Source of the DNA: Flavobacteriaceae bacterium | GTDB taxonomy: Bacteria; Bacteroidota; Bacteroidia; Flavobacteriales; Flavobacteriaceae | Assembly (NCBI GenBank): GCA_016649745.1 | Contig: JAENXD010000002.1 | Span: forward strand, 1 to 42,873 | Length of the DNA: 42,873 nucleotides | Reading direction: 5' to 3' | In this document: one piece after another, positions 9,505 through 18,876 of the stretch | Numbering within the stretch: the stretch's first letter is position 1 | How the letters are laid out: each line of letters begins with the position of its first letter | Notes under the pieces: generated by a model | Told to the model about the DNA's origin: nothing | Databases searched by the model: none | The model's input: only the letters and a program-made list of their open reading frames with translations | Translations under genes and position numbers: made by a program

Positions 9505-9661
9505 TACCACAACGCAAACCTTGTAGTTGTGTTAAAAAACATGGATTTTTAAATATCCGTAATTTTTTTAGAAGCTTCAAGCCTTATATTATAAAGAAAT
9601 TTTCACCTAAATAATTTAAATTTTAACAATATTTTAAGTTTGTCTGTTTTTTGTTGTGGTA
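9505..9661. promoter_or_regulatory. Candidate operator half-sites upstream of susC (TACCACAAC / GTAGTTGTG / GTTGTGGTA)
   Basis: TACCACAAC 9505-9513 is the exact reverse complement of GTTGTGGTA 9653-9661; an additional GTTGTG lies at 9526-9531. Confidence 0.4.
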
Positions 9662-9690
9662 CACTTTAATATAACAGGGAAAACAATGAT

Positions 9691-9698
9691 TAATTTTG
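9691..9698 (+). promoter_or_regulatory. Bacteroidota-type -7 box for susC
   Basis: TAATTTTG matches TAnnTTTG; the -33 TTTG partner is weak (TTTA). Confidence 0.4.
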
Positions 9699-9766
9699 AG
9701 AATATGCTTTTTGGACTTATCCAAGAGTTTTAATAAAACAAAATTTTAACTTAACTCAATTGATTT

Positions 9767-12700
9767 ATGAAATTTAGATTATTCACCAAAAAAGTCAGAT
9801 TACTATTCTCACTTTTTTTATTCTTGGGTATTTTTGTTGCTTCGGCACAAACCTTTGAGATTAACGGAACCGTTACTGACGTGAATGAATCTCCTTTACC
9901 TGGAGTTTCTATTGTTGTAAAAAACACAACTAAAGGAATAACAACAGATTTTGGAGGTAAATTTACACTGTCTAATATTCAAAATGGAGAAACGTTAGTT
10001 TTTTCTTATCTTGGATATGTAACAAATGAAATTGTAATTAGCAATTCAAATTATTTAAACATAATACTTAATGAAGACACGCAACGGTTGAATGAAGTTG
10101 TTGTTACAGCCTTGGGTATTAAACGTGAGGAAAAAGCGCTTGGTTATGCTGTTCAAAAAGTAGCAGGTGAGTCTCTCCAAACTGTAAGAGGTATAGATGT
10201 TGGAACTTCTCTTACGGGTAAAGTTTCGGGTTTAAAAGTACTTAATAGCACTGAATTTGGTGCTGCCCCAGACATTCAAATTCGTGGAGAAAACCCTCTG
10301 TTGGTTATTGATGGTGTTCCGTATCAAAACATGACCCTTAGAGATATCGCTGCAGATGATATTGAATCTATGAGTGTACTTAAGGGAGCAACTGCTTCTG
10401 CACTTTATGGATTTAGAGGGCAAGGTGGTGCAATTATGATTACTACTAAAAAAAGTGGTAATGGGGGTTTATCGGTTTCTATAAATAGCGGATCTATGTT
10501 TTCTGCGGGTTTTCTGGCCATTCCTGAATTACAATCTACATTTGGACGTACAGTAAGTATAGCTACTAATATTTATGATAGAGGGGCAAATGGTTCATGG
10601 GGAGTGCCTATGGACGGACGTGAAGTTATTCAATGGGATCCTATTTCAAAAACACTAGTACCTATGCCGTATTTACCAATAGGAAAAGATAATTTTAATA
10701 ATTTTCTTGAACAAGGTTATATTTTAAATAATAGCATCAGTATTTTACAACAAGGTGAAAAGGGAAGTTTCCGTGTTTCTGCTACAAAAGTGGACAATGT
10801 AGGTCAATATCCAAATTCTAAATTTAACAAATATACTTTTAGTTTAGGGGGTGAAATGAAGACAGACAAATTTAGTCTATCCTCTACCATGTCTTATAGT
10901 AAGCAAACTTCTCCAAATTTAGGATTTAATGGTTATAGAGCTTATGACCCTATGTACAGCATGCTTATTTGGGGAGCTGGAGATTGGGATGTTAGAGATT
11001 ATAAAGACTATTGGATAGTTAAAAATGAAATACAAAACAGTAGTTACACTGCTGGAGCTAATAATCCTTATTTTGATAGAAACGAAAGAACAAGAAGTGC
11101 AAATAAGGATATTCTAAATGGAATGCTTTCAGTTAATTACGATATTAATTCGTGGTTAAAAGTTACAAATCGTGTTGGGTTAGATACTTATAGTAATGTG
11201 CAGGAAGTAACTGTTTCAGTAGGTTCATTCCAAGGAGCAGGTACCGCCAAAGTTATTGATGGAGGTTCAGAAATTTGGGGGGAATCAAGAAAAGGTTCCT
11301 TTAACAAAGGAATTGCAAGAGGCTACAGTATAAATGAAGATTTAATATTTTTATTTAATAAAAAAATAAATGATTTTGTGGTAGATGGTCTTGTAGGTGG
11401 TTCCATTTCATACAATCAAGATGAAGGTATAGAGGCTTTAACTAAAGGAGGTCTTTCAATACCAGGTTTTTATTCACTTAAGGCATCCATACTTCCAGTT
11501 TCAGTAAATTCAAAAATATATAAAAGACAAGTAAATAGTTTATATGGTCGTATGGGAGTATCATATAAAGGAATTATTTTTGCAGAAACTACTTTGCGTA
11601 ATGACTGGACTTCAACACTTTCAAAAGATAATCGCTCCTACTTATATCCATCTTTTTCAGCAAGTTTTGTAGCTTCAGAACTATTACCTAAAACAGATTG
11701 GTTATCATTCTGGAAAATTCGTGCATCTCAAACAACTGCAAAAAAACCAGCTGACATCTATGATATTAACATGGCTTATACAATTACACCAAATGCTTGG
11801 GGTAATTTAACTTCAGCATCTTATCCTGGAACAATTCGTGGGACAGATCTTAATGCAGAATCTTCATCAACATTTGAGGTGGGAACGGCAATGAAGTTTT
11901 TCAATAAAAGGGCTTCCTTAGACGTATCCTATTACAACAAAAGAATGTATGATTTTTTAAAACCAAACACAATTAGTCAGGCATCTGGTTATGACAAAAA
12001 CTATATAAATATAGACGAAGAAATTACTAGAAAAGGAATTGAAATTTCTGCAGATGTAACACCATTTAAAACAGCAGATTGGCAATGGGATCTAAATTTA
12101 AACTGGTCTAAATATGCACGTTATTATACAAAATTAGATGATGATTTTTCTACTGACCAACCTTGGGTAAAAGTTGGAGAGAGAGTTGATTATTATATAA
12201 TTAATGACTATTTAAAAGATCCAAGTGGAAACATAATTCACAGTAACGGTTTGCCTGAATATTCAAAATTTGGTTCAAAATTTGGAAACTATGATCCAGA
12301 TTGGATTTGGGGGCTGAGTTCAAGTTTAAAATATAAAAATTGGGCGTTACAGGTCTCGTTTGATGGACGTGTAGGGGGATTAGCTCAAACAAGTACTGAA
12401 ATGTATATGTGGATTTCAGGTTCTCATCCAGATTCAGTTGTACCCGAAAGAATGCTAGACGCCACACTACCTGGTACGAGCAACTACACGGGTCAAGGTG
12501 TTAAAGTAGTTTCAGGAGATGTGAGTTTTGATACTTATGGTAATATAGTTACTGATACACGTATGTATGCACCAAATGATATCCCTGTAACTTATAAGAC
12601 TTACATTAGTAAATATCACAAAGGTACAGCATGGGGCGGATCTCCTTCTCCGGTAGATACTTACAGTACTACATTTTTTAAAATGAGAGAAATGTCAATT

Positions 12701-12886
12701 ACTTATATTGTATCTAAAGAGTTTTCAAATAAGTTAAATGCCAAAAATATTTCAGTTTCTGCAATAGGGCAAAACCTATTATTATGGACAAAAGATTTTA
12801 AATACTCTGATCCCGATGGTGGAAGTGATGACTTTAGTGATCCATCTCAAAGATATATAGGGTTTAATTTAAAACTCGATTTCTAA
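9767..12886 (+). CDS. susC: SusC-like TonB-dependent outer-membrane receptor
   Basis: 1039 aa; CarboxypepD_reg-like domain (GTVTDVNESPLPGVSIVVKNTTKG), plug (LNEVVVTALGIKREEKALGYAVQKV; IRGENPLLVIDGVP), beta-barrel C-terminus. Confidence 0.96.
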   Translation: MKFRLFTKKVRLLFSLFLFLGIFVASAQTFEINGTVTDVNESPLPGVSIVVKNTTKGITTDFGGKFTLSNIQNGETLVFSYLGYVTNEIVISNSNYLNIILNEDTQRLNEVVVTALGIKREEKALGYAVQKVAGESLQTVRGIDVGTSLTGKVSGLKVLNSTEFGAAPDIQIRGENPLLVIDGVPYQNMTLRDIAADDIESMSVLKGATASALYGFRGQGGAIMITTKKSGNGGLSVSINSGSMFSAGFLAIPELQSTFGRTVSIATNIYDRGANGSWGVPMDGREVIQWDPISKTLVPMPYLPIGKDNFNNFLEQGYILNNSISILQQGEKGSFRVSATKVDNVGQYPNSKFNKYTFSLGGEMKTDKFSLSSTMSYSKQTSPNLGFNGYRAYDPMYSMLIWGAGDWDVRDYKDYWIVKNEIQNSSYTAGANNPYFDRNERTRSANKDILNGMLSVNYDINSWLKVTNRVGLDTYSNVQEVTVSVGSFQGAGTAKVIDGGSEIWGESRKGSFNKGIARGYSINEDLIFLFNKKINDFVVDGLVGGSISYNQDEGIEALTKGGLSIPGFYSLKASILPVSVNSKIYKRQVNSLYGRMGVSYKGIIFAETTLRNDWTSTLSKDNRSYLYPSFSASFVASELLPKTDWLSFWKIRASQTTAKKPADIYDINMAYTITPNAWGNLTSASYPGTIRGTDLNAESSSTFEVGTAMKFFNKRASLDVSYYNKRMYDFLKPNTISQASGYDKNYINIDEEITRKGIEISADVTPFKTADWQWDLNLNWSKYARYYTKLDDDFSTDQPWVKVGERVDYYIINDYLKDPSGNIIHSNGLPEYSKFGSKFGNYDPDWIWGLSSSLKYKNWALQVSFDGRVGGLAQTSTEMYMWISGSHPDSVVPERMLDATLPGTSNYTGQGVKVVSGDVSFDTYGNIVTDTRMYAPNDIPVTYKTYISKYHKGTAWGGSPSPVDTYSTTFFKMREMSITYIVSKEFSNKLNAKNISVSAIGQNLLLWTKDFKYSDPDGGSDDFSDPSQRYIGFNLKLDF

Positions 12887-12912
12887 TTTATTAACTAAGA
12901 AATTTAAAAAAA

Positions 12913-14442
12913 ATGAAAACAATAAAAAAACTTGTAACAACAGGAACCATTCTAATCTTGTTATTGGTAGTTGGCAGTTGCAGCAACTTTGATGATTTGA
13001 ATGATAATCCGGATGCAACTACAGAAGGAAATGCAGCAATGCTATGTACTAATGTCGTATTACGAATTACAGAATTTGGAGGAAAAGATTCAAAAGCAAT
13101 GATTTCAGATAATGCCCTCCCTAAATACGTAGGTTATGCAAATGAAGGACAATTAGCTTCCCAATATAATTTAATAGGAGGCAGTAGTTTTGGTGCAATG
13201 ACAATACTTCCGAATATTGATAAAATGATTGAGTATGCAACAGGGAGCACTATGGAGAATTCCTATAGAGGAGTTGGAAAATTTGCAACAGCTTTGATGT
13301 TCTATAATCTTACGATGGAAATGGGAGATATTCCTTATTCTGAAGCTAACCTTGGTCAAAATGGTGTTTATAAGCCAAAATATGATTCTCAAGAAACTGT
13401 TTTGATTGGTGTATTAAATGATTTAGTTGAAGCTGATCAATTTTTTGCAACAGGAATAACATTTACAGGTGATCCAACGCCATATAATGGAAATCCTGAA
13501 AAATGGCGTAAAGCAACTAATGCATTGGCTTTGAAAGTATTAATGAGTTTAAGTAAAAAAGAAACAGTTGCTTCATTAGATGTAAAAAATCGATTTGCAA
13601 CGATTGTAGCTGCTGGTAATTTAATGGATGCGTCAACAGGTTTTTATGGGCTAAACTATTCAGCTACTAATAAGCATCCAATTTCTGGAACAAATGATTT
13701 GTTTACATCAAAAACTATTTTAAGTTCTTTACTTGTTGAAAATTTAAAATTACTAAATGACAATCGTTTGTTTTATTTTGGTGAACCAGCAGTAGCTGAA
13801 ATAACTGCAGGAAAATTAATGTCAGATCCTGCAGCCTATATAGGCGTTGATGTTGAAATGAACTATTCTCAAATGAATTTAAACCATAGTGCTGGTTTAT
13901 ACTCCTTACTCAATAAACGTTATTTATCTCAAGAAGCTACTGAGCCTTTGAGAAAAATTACTTATGCAGAACAAGAACTAATTCTTTCTGAAGCTGTAAT
14001 TCGTGGTTGGATTACAGGTTCAGCTCAAACACATTACGAAAACGGTGTTAAAGCTGCTTTGACTGATGTTATGGAAGTTACATCAAGTTTTGCACACGAG
14101 AAAGCGATTACTTCGACCTATATTAACACTTATTTTGTTGGAGAAGCTGCATTTAAAGCTACTACTAGTGACCAATTGAAGCAAATTTGGATGCAACGTT
14201 ATATTCTTAACTTTATGCAAGAAGCACAATCAAGCTTTTTTGAATACCGCAGAAATACGTATCCAATTTTTCCAATTAATGTCGCTACGAGTTTAAATAC
14301 TGAAAATTTATCAGGGATACCAATGCGTTGGACTTACCCTAGTTCTGAAAATTCGGTTAATCGAGAAAATTTAATAATCGCATTAGATCGTCAATATGAA
14401 GGTTATGATGAGATTAATAAAATAATGTGGGTGCTTAAATAA
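12913..14442 (+). CDS. susD: SusD/RagB-like glycan-binding lipoprotein (SusD-like_2 type)
   Basis: Lipobox LLVVGSC; FDDLNDNPDATTE; directly downstream of susC. Confidence 0.93.
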   Translation: MKTIKKLVTTGTILILLLVVGSCSNFDDLNDNPDATTEGNAAMLCTNVVLRITEFGGKDSKAMISDNALPKYVGYANEGQLASQYNLIGGSSFGAMTILPNIDKMIEYATGSTMENSYRGVGKFATALMFYNLTMEMGDIPYSEANLGQNGVYKPKYDSQETVLIGVLNDLVEADQFFATGITFTGDPTPYNGNPEKWRKATNALALKVLMSLSKKETVASLDVKNRFATIVAAGNLMDASTGFYGLNYSATNKHPISGTNDLFTSKTILSSLLVENLKLLNDNRLFYFGEPAVAEITAGKLMSDPAAYIGVDVEMNYSQMNLNHSAGLYSLLNKRYLSQEATEPLRKITYAEQELILSEAVIRGWITGSAQTHYENGVKAALTDVMEVTSSFAHEKAITSTYINTYFVGEAAFKATTSDQLKQIWMQRYILNFMQEAQSSFFEYRRNTYPIFPINVATSLNTENLSGIPMRWTYPSSENSVNRENLIIALDRQYEGYDEINKIMWVLK

Positions 14443-14458
14443 TTAATGAATTTAAAAT

Positions 14459-14493
14459 AATTGTCTAGGAGAATTTCTCCTAGACAATTATTT
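14459..14493 (+). terminator. Strong hairpin directly after susD
   Basis: AATTGTCTAGGAGA-ATT-TCTCCTAGACAATT perfect 14-bp stem, then ATTTT. Confidence 0.8.
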
Positions 14494-14717
14494 TCAAAAA
14501 ATATTTCAGAAAAGGATACTTTTTATTTTAATTGTCATTTATATTTAAATAACCAATAGGGTGTAATTTAATATGCCTTAGGATAACAAGCAATATTATT
14601 AGATTTTTTATGTTTGTTGTCTTGAAAAATATTTTCAATATTATTTGACTTAATTTTTTATCAGTTGCATCTGTTATTCATAAATGCAGAAGCAACTTTA
14701 AAACAAGCCGTTACTAA

Positions 14718-16292
14718 ATGAACAAATTTAAATTAACATACTTTTTCCTATTGATTACAGTTTTTACACTTTTTTCAGGATGTAATTCAAATAAATCAGT
14801 TACACAAAGTAAAATTGTATTTGCTGATAATAAAGTTATAGCTCACAGAGGTGCTTGGAAAAAACATAATCTTCCGCAAAACTCAATAGCATCCCTAAAA
14901 CAAGCTATTAAATTAAATTGTACAGGTTCTGAATTTGATGTTAGAATGACTTTAGATGGGATTCTAATTATTAATCATGACCCACGTTACAATAATTTAG
15001 AAATTGAAAAGACCAACTACTCAAAGTTAGTAGCTTTTAAATTATCCAATGGAGAAAAACTCCCTACTTTAAAAGAATATTTATTGGCAGGTATTGAAAA
15101 TAATACAGCTACTAGGTTAGTTTGTGAAATAAAACCTTCAAAAATAAGCAAAGAAAGAGGACAGTTAATTGCTGCTAAAGTGGTTCAACTAGTTGAAAAG
15201 CTAAAAGCAAAGGACCTGATTATATATGTAAGTTTTGATTATGAAATTTTAAAAAAAATTAGAAAAATAGACCCAACAGCTTCAACACAATATTTAGAAA
15301 GTGATAAATCTATAGTTCAATTAAAAGAAGATGGTATTAGCGGTGCAGATTACTATTATGCTGATTACAAAAACCATGTTGAATGGATTGAAAGCGCGAA
15401 AAAAAACAACATAACATTAAATGCTTGGACCGTAAATAAAGTTGCTGATATGGATTGGTTTTTAGCAAATAATTTTGATTTTATGACCACAGACGAACCA
15501 GAATTATTATTGGAAACAGCAAAAAAATGGTCTGCTATTTATAAAGATTATAATCTGGTTTGGTCCGACGAATTTGAATATTCAGGGTTGCCAGATGATA
15601 CAAAATGGAATTATGAAGTTGGTGGCAGTGGTTGGGGAAATAATGAAAAACAGTTTTATTTAGAAAAATCACTCGAAAATTCATTTGTAAAAGATGGCAA
15701 ACTTCATATTGTGGCTTTAAAAAAAGATTTTGAAAATAATAATTATACTTCTGCGCGACTAGCCACTTATAAGAAATTTTTATTACAATATGGTAAAGTT
15801 GAAGTGATGGCAAAATTGCCAGAAGGAAAAGGAACTTGGCCGGCAATATGGATGTTACCCGAAAGTCTTCGAGAGAAAAAAGAAGTTTGGCCACTTTGTG
15901 GAGAAATAGATATCTTGGAACATGTGGGTAAAGATCCAAATGTAGTGCACACATCGCTTCATACTGAATTGTACAATTTTTGGAAAAAAAATCAATATAC
16001 CCATTTTGAAAAATTACCTGATGTCTTTAATGACTTTCACTTATATGGAATTGAGTGGACACCAGAGAGCATTCAGTTTTTTATAGATAATAAGTTGTTT
16101 TATGAAGCTATAAAAGGGGAAAATGGAAAGGTAACTACCAACGAAGGATGGCCTTTTGATAAACCGTATTTTTTAATTTTAAATCTTGCCATTGGCGGAA
16201 ATTGGGGAGGCAACATAGATGATGCAATTTTTCCTTCCGAAATGTTAATAGATTATGTTAGAATATACCAGAAACCAATATCCAACAATTAG
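14718..16292 (+). CDS. Fusion lipoprotein: N-terminal glycerophosphodiester phosphodiesterase (GDPD) domain + C-terminal GH16 beta-glucanase
   Basis: Lipobox LFSGC; GDPD residues HRGAWKKHNLPQNS, EFDVRMTLDG, NHDP, CEIKP; GH16 WSDEFEY, GKGTWPAIWMLP, GEIDILEHVG, DYVRIYQ. Confidence 0.92.
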   Translation: MNKFKLTYFFLLITVFTLFSGCNSNKSVTQSKIVFADNKVIAHRGAWKKHNLPQNSIASLKQAIKLNCTGSEFDVRMTLDGILIINHDPRYNNLEIEKTNYSKLVAFKLSNGEKLPTLKEYLLAGIENNTATRLVCEIKPSKISKERGQLIAAKVVQLVEKLKAKDLIIYVSFDYEILKKIRKIDPTASTQYLESDKSIVQLKEDGISGADYYYADYKNHVEWIESAKKNNITLNAWTVNKVADMDWFLANNFDFMTTDEPELLLETAKKWSAIYKDYNLVWSDEFEYSGLPDDTKWNYEVGGSGWGNNEKQFYLEKSLENSFVKDGKLHIVALKKDFENNNYTSARLATYKKFLLQYGKVEVMAKLPEGKGTWPAIWMLPESLREKKEVWPLCGEIDILEHVGKDPNVVHTSLHTELYNFWKKNQYTHFEKLPDVFNDFHLYGIEWTPESIQFFIDNKLFYEAIKGENGKVTTNEGWPFDKPYFLILNLAIGGNWGGNIDDAIFPSEMLIDYVRIYQKPISNN

Positions 16293-16293
16293 T

Positions 16294-17130
16294 ATGAAAA
16301 AATTAGTTATTTTATTAATATTTATTGGATTGAGTTCAAACTCATATACCCAAACTTTTACTGCAATGACTTACAACATTCGTTTGGATGTTGCTGTTGA
16401 TGGAGAAAATGCTTGGCCTCTTCGTAAGGAATATTTGACTTCTCAAATACGATTTTACGAACCAGATATTTTTGGAGTTCAAGAAGCAACTCCTAATCAG
16501 GTTGTTGAAATGTCAGCATTACTTCCTCAATACAATCAGGTTGGCGTTGGAAGAGATGGCGAAGGTAAAGGTGAATCTTCAAATATTTATTATAAAAAAG
16601 ACCGATTTATTGTAAAAGAAACAAATACTTTTTGGCTTTCGGAAACACCGAATGAAATTTCAAAGGGTTGGGATGCAGCCTTTAATAGAGTTTGTACTTA
16701 TGCTTTGTTGAAAGACAAAAAAACAAAAAATAAAATTTGGGTTTTTAATACCCATTTAGACCATATAGGAGAAGAAGCTCGAACAAATGGAATTCAATTA
16801 ATTCTTTCTAAAATAGCAACTCTAAACACTAAAAATTGTCCGGTGGTATTCATGGGTGATTTCAATTCTGAACCATCTACTGAAAGAATTATAAATCTAA
16901 AAAAAGAAATGAATGATTGCAGGGATGTATCCAAAGAAAAACCTTTCGGTCCTATTGGAACATTCAATGGATTTCAGCATAATGAGCCTGTAACTCTTTT
17001 AATTGACTATATTTTTGTGTCTAAAAACAACAAATTAAAAGTCAAAAAATATGCTATTTTAAGTGATTCAAAAGATTTAAAATATCCATCAGATCATTTA
17101 CCTGTTTATGTAAAATTGAGTTATAAATAA
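16294..17130 (+). CDS. Endonuclease/exonuclease/phosphatase (EEP) superfamily secreted phosphodiesterase
   Basis: MTYNIRLD, FGVQEA, NTHLDHIG, VFMGDFNSEP, DYIFVS, SDHLPVYV motifs; N-terminal signal peptide from the internal ATG. Confidence 0.9.
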   Translation: MKKLVILLIFIGLSSNSYTQTFTAMTYNIRLDVAVDGENAWPLRKEYLTSQIRFYEPDIFGVQEATPNQVVEMSALLPQYNQVGVGRDGEGKGESSNIYYKKDRFIVKETNTFWLSETPNEISKGWDAAFNRVCTYALLKDKKTKNKIWVFNTHLDHIGEEARTNGIQLILSKIATLNTKNCPVVFMGDFNSEPSTERIINLKKEMNDCRDVSKEKPFGPIGTFNGFQHNEPVTLLIDYIFVSKNNKLKVKKYAILSDSKDLKYPSDHLPVYVKLSYK

Positions 17131-17153
17131 TGAAGCTGTAAAGCATTAGAAAC

Positions 17154-17246
17154 ATGAAAAATAGAACAATAGCCCTACTTTTTATAGGTACTATTTTTGG
17201 ATGTACTCAAAAAAAAATGAGATTAAATCAGAACTATACTAACTGA
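17154..17246 (+). pseudogene. Orphan lipoprotein signal-peptide stub (30 aa), remnant of a deleted lipoprotein gene
   Basis: MKNRTIALLFIGTIFGCTQKKMRLNQNYTN*: complete signal peptide and lipobox (IFGC), then premature stop. Confidence 0.55.
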
Positions 17247-17275
17247 AGATAAATAAACCAAAACCAACTTTAATT

Positions 17276-18814
17276 ATGTCAAAAAAAGTAGTATTTATAG
17301 CATTTGTAGTCTCTTTAGGTGGATTTTTATTTGGTTTTGATGCCGGAATTATTTCAGGAGTCATGTCTTATGCAGGACCAGAATTTAATTTAAACGATGC
17401 CCAGACAGGATGGGTTGTAAGCTCACCATCTTTCTCAGCCATGATAGCAATGCTAGTTGCGGGCAGATTGAGTGATGTTATTGGGCGAAAAAAAATATTG
17501 ATTGTAGTGGCATTTTTATATGCAGTTTCAGCCTTGGCTTCAGCCTATGCAACTACCTATGAAATGTTGTACATAGCAAGAATGATTGGAGGATTGGCTT
17601 TTGGAGCTGCTTTAATTTTAGCACCAACTTATATTGCTGAAATATCTTCCGCAGAAAACAGAGGAAAATTAGTTTCCATTCAACAATTGAATATCGTACT
17701 TGGTTTTTTTGCTGCTTTTTTAAGCAATTATTATTTTAATAGATTAAACTCTTCAGGAAATTCATTTTTAACCGATGAAAATGTTTGGAGATGGATGTTA
17801 GGAGTTGAATTTATCCCAGCCGTTTTGTACTTTATTTTTATGTTTTTTGTTCCAAGAAGTCCACGTTGGCTATATACCAAAGGTAAAGTTGATGAAGCAC
17901 AAATGGTTTTGCATAGTCTGCACGATGAACAAACAGCAAAAATTGAAATTGAATCTATTGAAAAGAATATTGGCGAACACAAAAAAGATGAGAAAGTTTC
18001 AATGGTGGAACTTTTAAAACCATCATTACGTTTTATATTAATTGTTGGTCTGGTATTGGGTGTACTTCAACAAATTACAGGTATAAATGCAGTTTATTTT
18101 TATGCAACCTCCATTTTTAAACAAACAGGTATTGGAACAGATGCTTCTTTTGCATCTGGAATATTATTGAGTTTAACAACGGTATTTTTTACAATAATCG
18201 CAATATTCTTGATTGATAAAATGGGAAGAAGACCTTTATTATTAGTTGGAATTGCTGGAATAGCGATCAGTTTATTAGTATGTGCTTACGGATTCAATCA
18301 GGCTACATATGAACTTACTTCAGAAGAAATTGCACAGTTTGAAGATATTGATAACAGTAAATTAAAAGTTTTCGTCAATAAGCAATACGACAATGATATC
18401 GATTTTAAAAACGATATGAAATTGGCTTTAGGCAACCAAGTATATGCAAAAAATGAAGGGACTATTTTAGAAGCGGCAACAAACATTAATGCCACCTTAG
18501 TGCTAATTGGTATTTTAGGCTTTATAGCTTGTTTTGCTTTTTCATTAGGACCAGTAATGTGGGTAATGTTATCAGAATTATTTCCAAATAAATATAGAGG
18601 ATTGGCCATTGGTGTTATTGGTTTTGTGAATTCATTTATTAGCTGGGTAGTTCAACAGGTATTTCCTTGGGAATTATCAAACTTTGGAAATGCAATGAGT
18701 TTCTTAATATTTGGAGTCATAGCCTTATTCGGCTTCTTTATTTTACTAAAAATATTACCGGAAACCAAAGGAAAATCATTAGAACAAATTGAATTCGATT
18801 TAGTAAAAGATTAA
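17276..18814 (+). CDS. MFS sugar-porter family transporter
   Basis: GGFLFGFDAGIISGV, GRLSDVIGRKKILI, QQITGINAVYFYA, DKMGRRPLLLVG, PETKGKSLEQIE signatures. Confidence 0.93.
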   Translation: MSKKVVFIAFVVSLGGFLFGFDAGIISGVMSYAGPEFNLNDAQTGWVVSSPSFSAMIAMLVAGRLSDVIGRKKILIVVAFLYAVSALASAYATTYEMLYIARMIGGLAFGAALILAPTYIAEISSAENRGKLVSIQQLNIVLGFFAAFLSNYYFNRLNSSGNSFLTDENVWRWMLGVEFIPAVLYFIFMFFVPRSPRWLYTKGKVDEAQMVLHSLHDEQTAKIEIESIEKNIGEHKKDEKVSMVELLKPSLRFILIVGLVLGVLQQITGINAVYFYATSIFKQTGIGTDASFASGILLSLTTVFFTIIAIFLIDKMGRRPLLLVGIAGIAISLLVCAYGFNQATYELTSEEIAQFEDIDNSKLKVFVNKQYDNDIDFKNDMKLALGNQVYAKNEGTILEAATNINATLVLIGILGFIACFAFSLGPVMWVMLSELFPNKYRGLAIGVIGFVNSFISWVVQQVFPWELSNFGNAMSFLIFGVIALFGFFILLKILPETKGKSLEQIEFDLVKD

Positions 18815-18876
18815 TGTGTATAAAAAAATAGTTATACAATATTGAATAAATTATAAACCAACATAAACCAAAAAAA

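Noticed and set aside
5748-14575. AACCAATTGGGTGCAATT (5748) versus AACCAATAGGGTGTAATT (14550) as a shared element
   Set aside because: Short AT-rich similarity with no extension or positional logic; could be chance.
15535-15954. Antisense ORFs (e.g. 15535-15954 and 30784-31221, minus strand)
   Set aside because: Fully overlap confidently identified genes (GDPD-GH16, pckA) on the other strand, with no family signature.
16294-17130. EEP protein as a nuclease toxin or defence effector
   Set aside because: Has a signal peptide and sits in a hydrolase operon with no immunity partner; a phosphodiesterase role in glycan use fits better.
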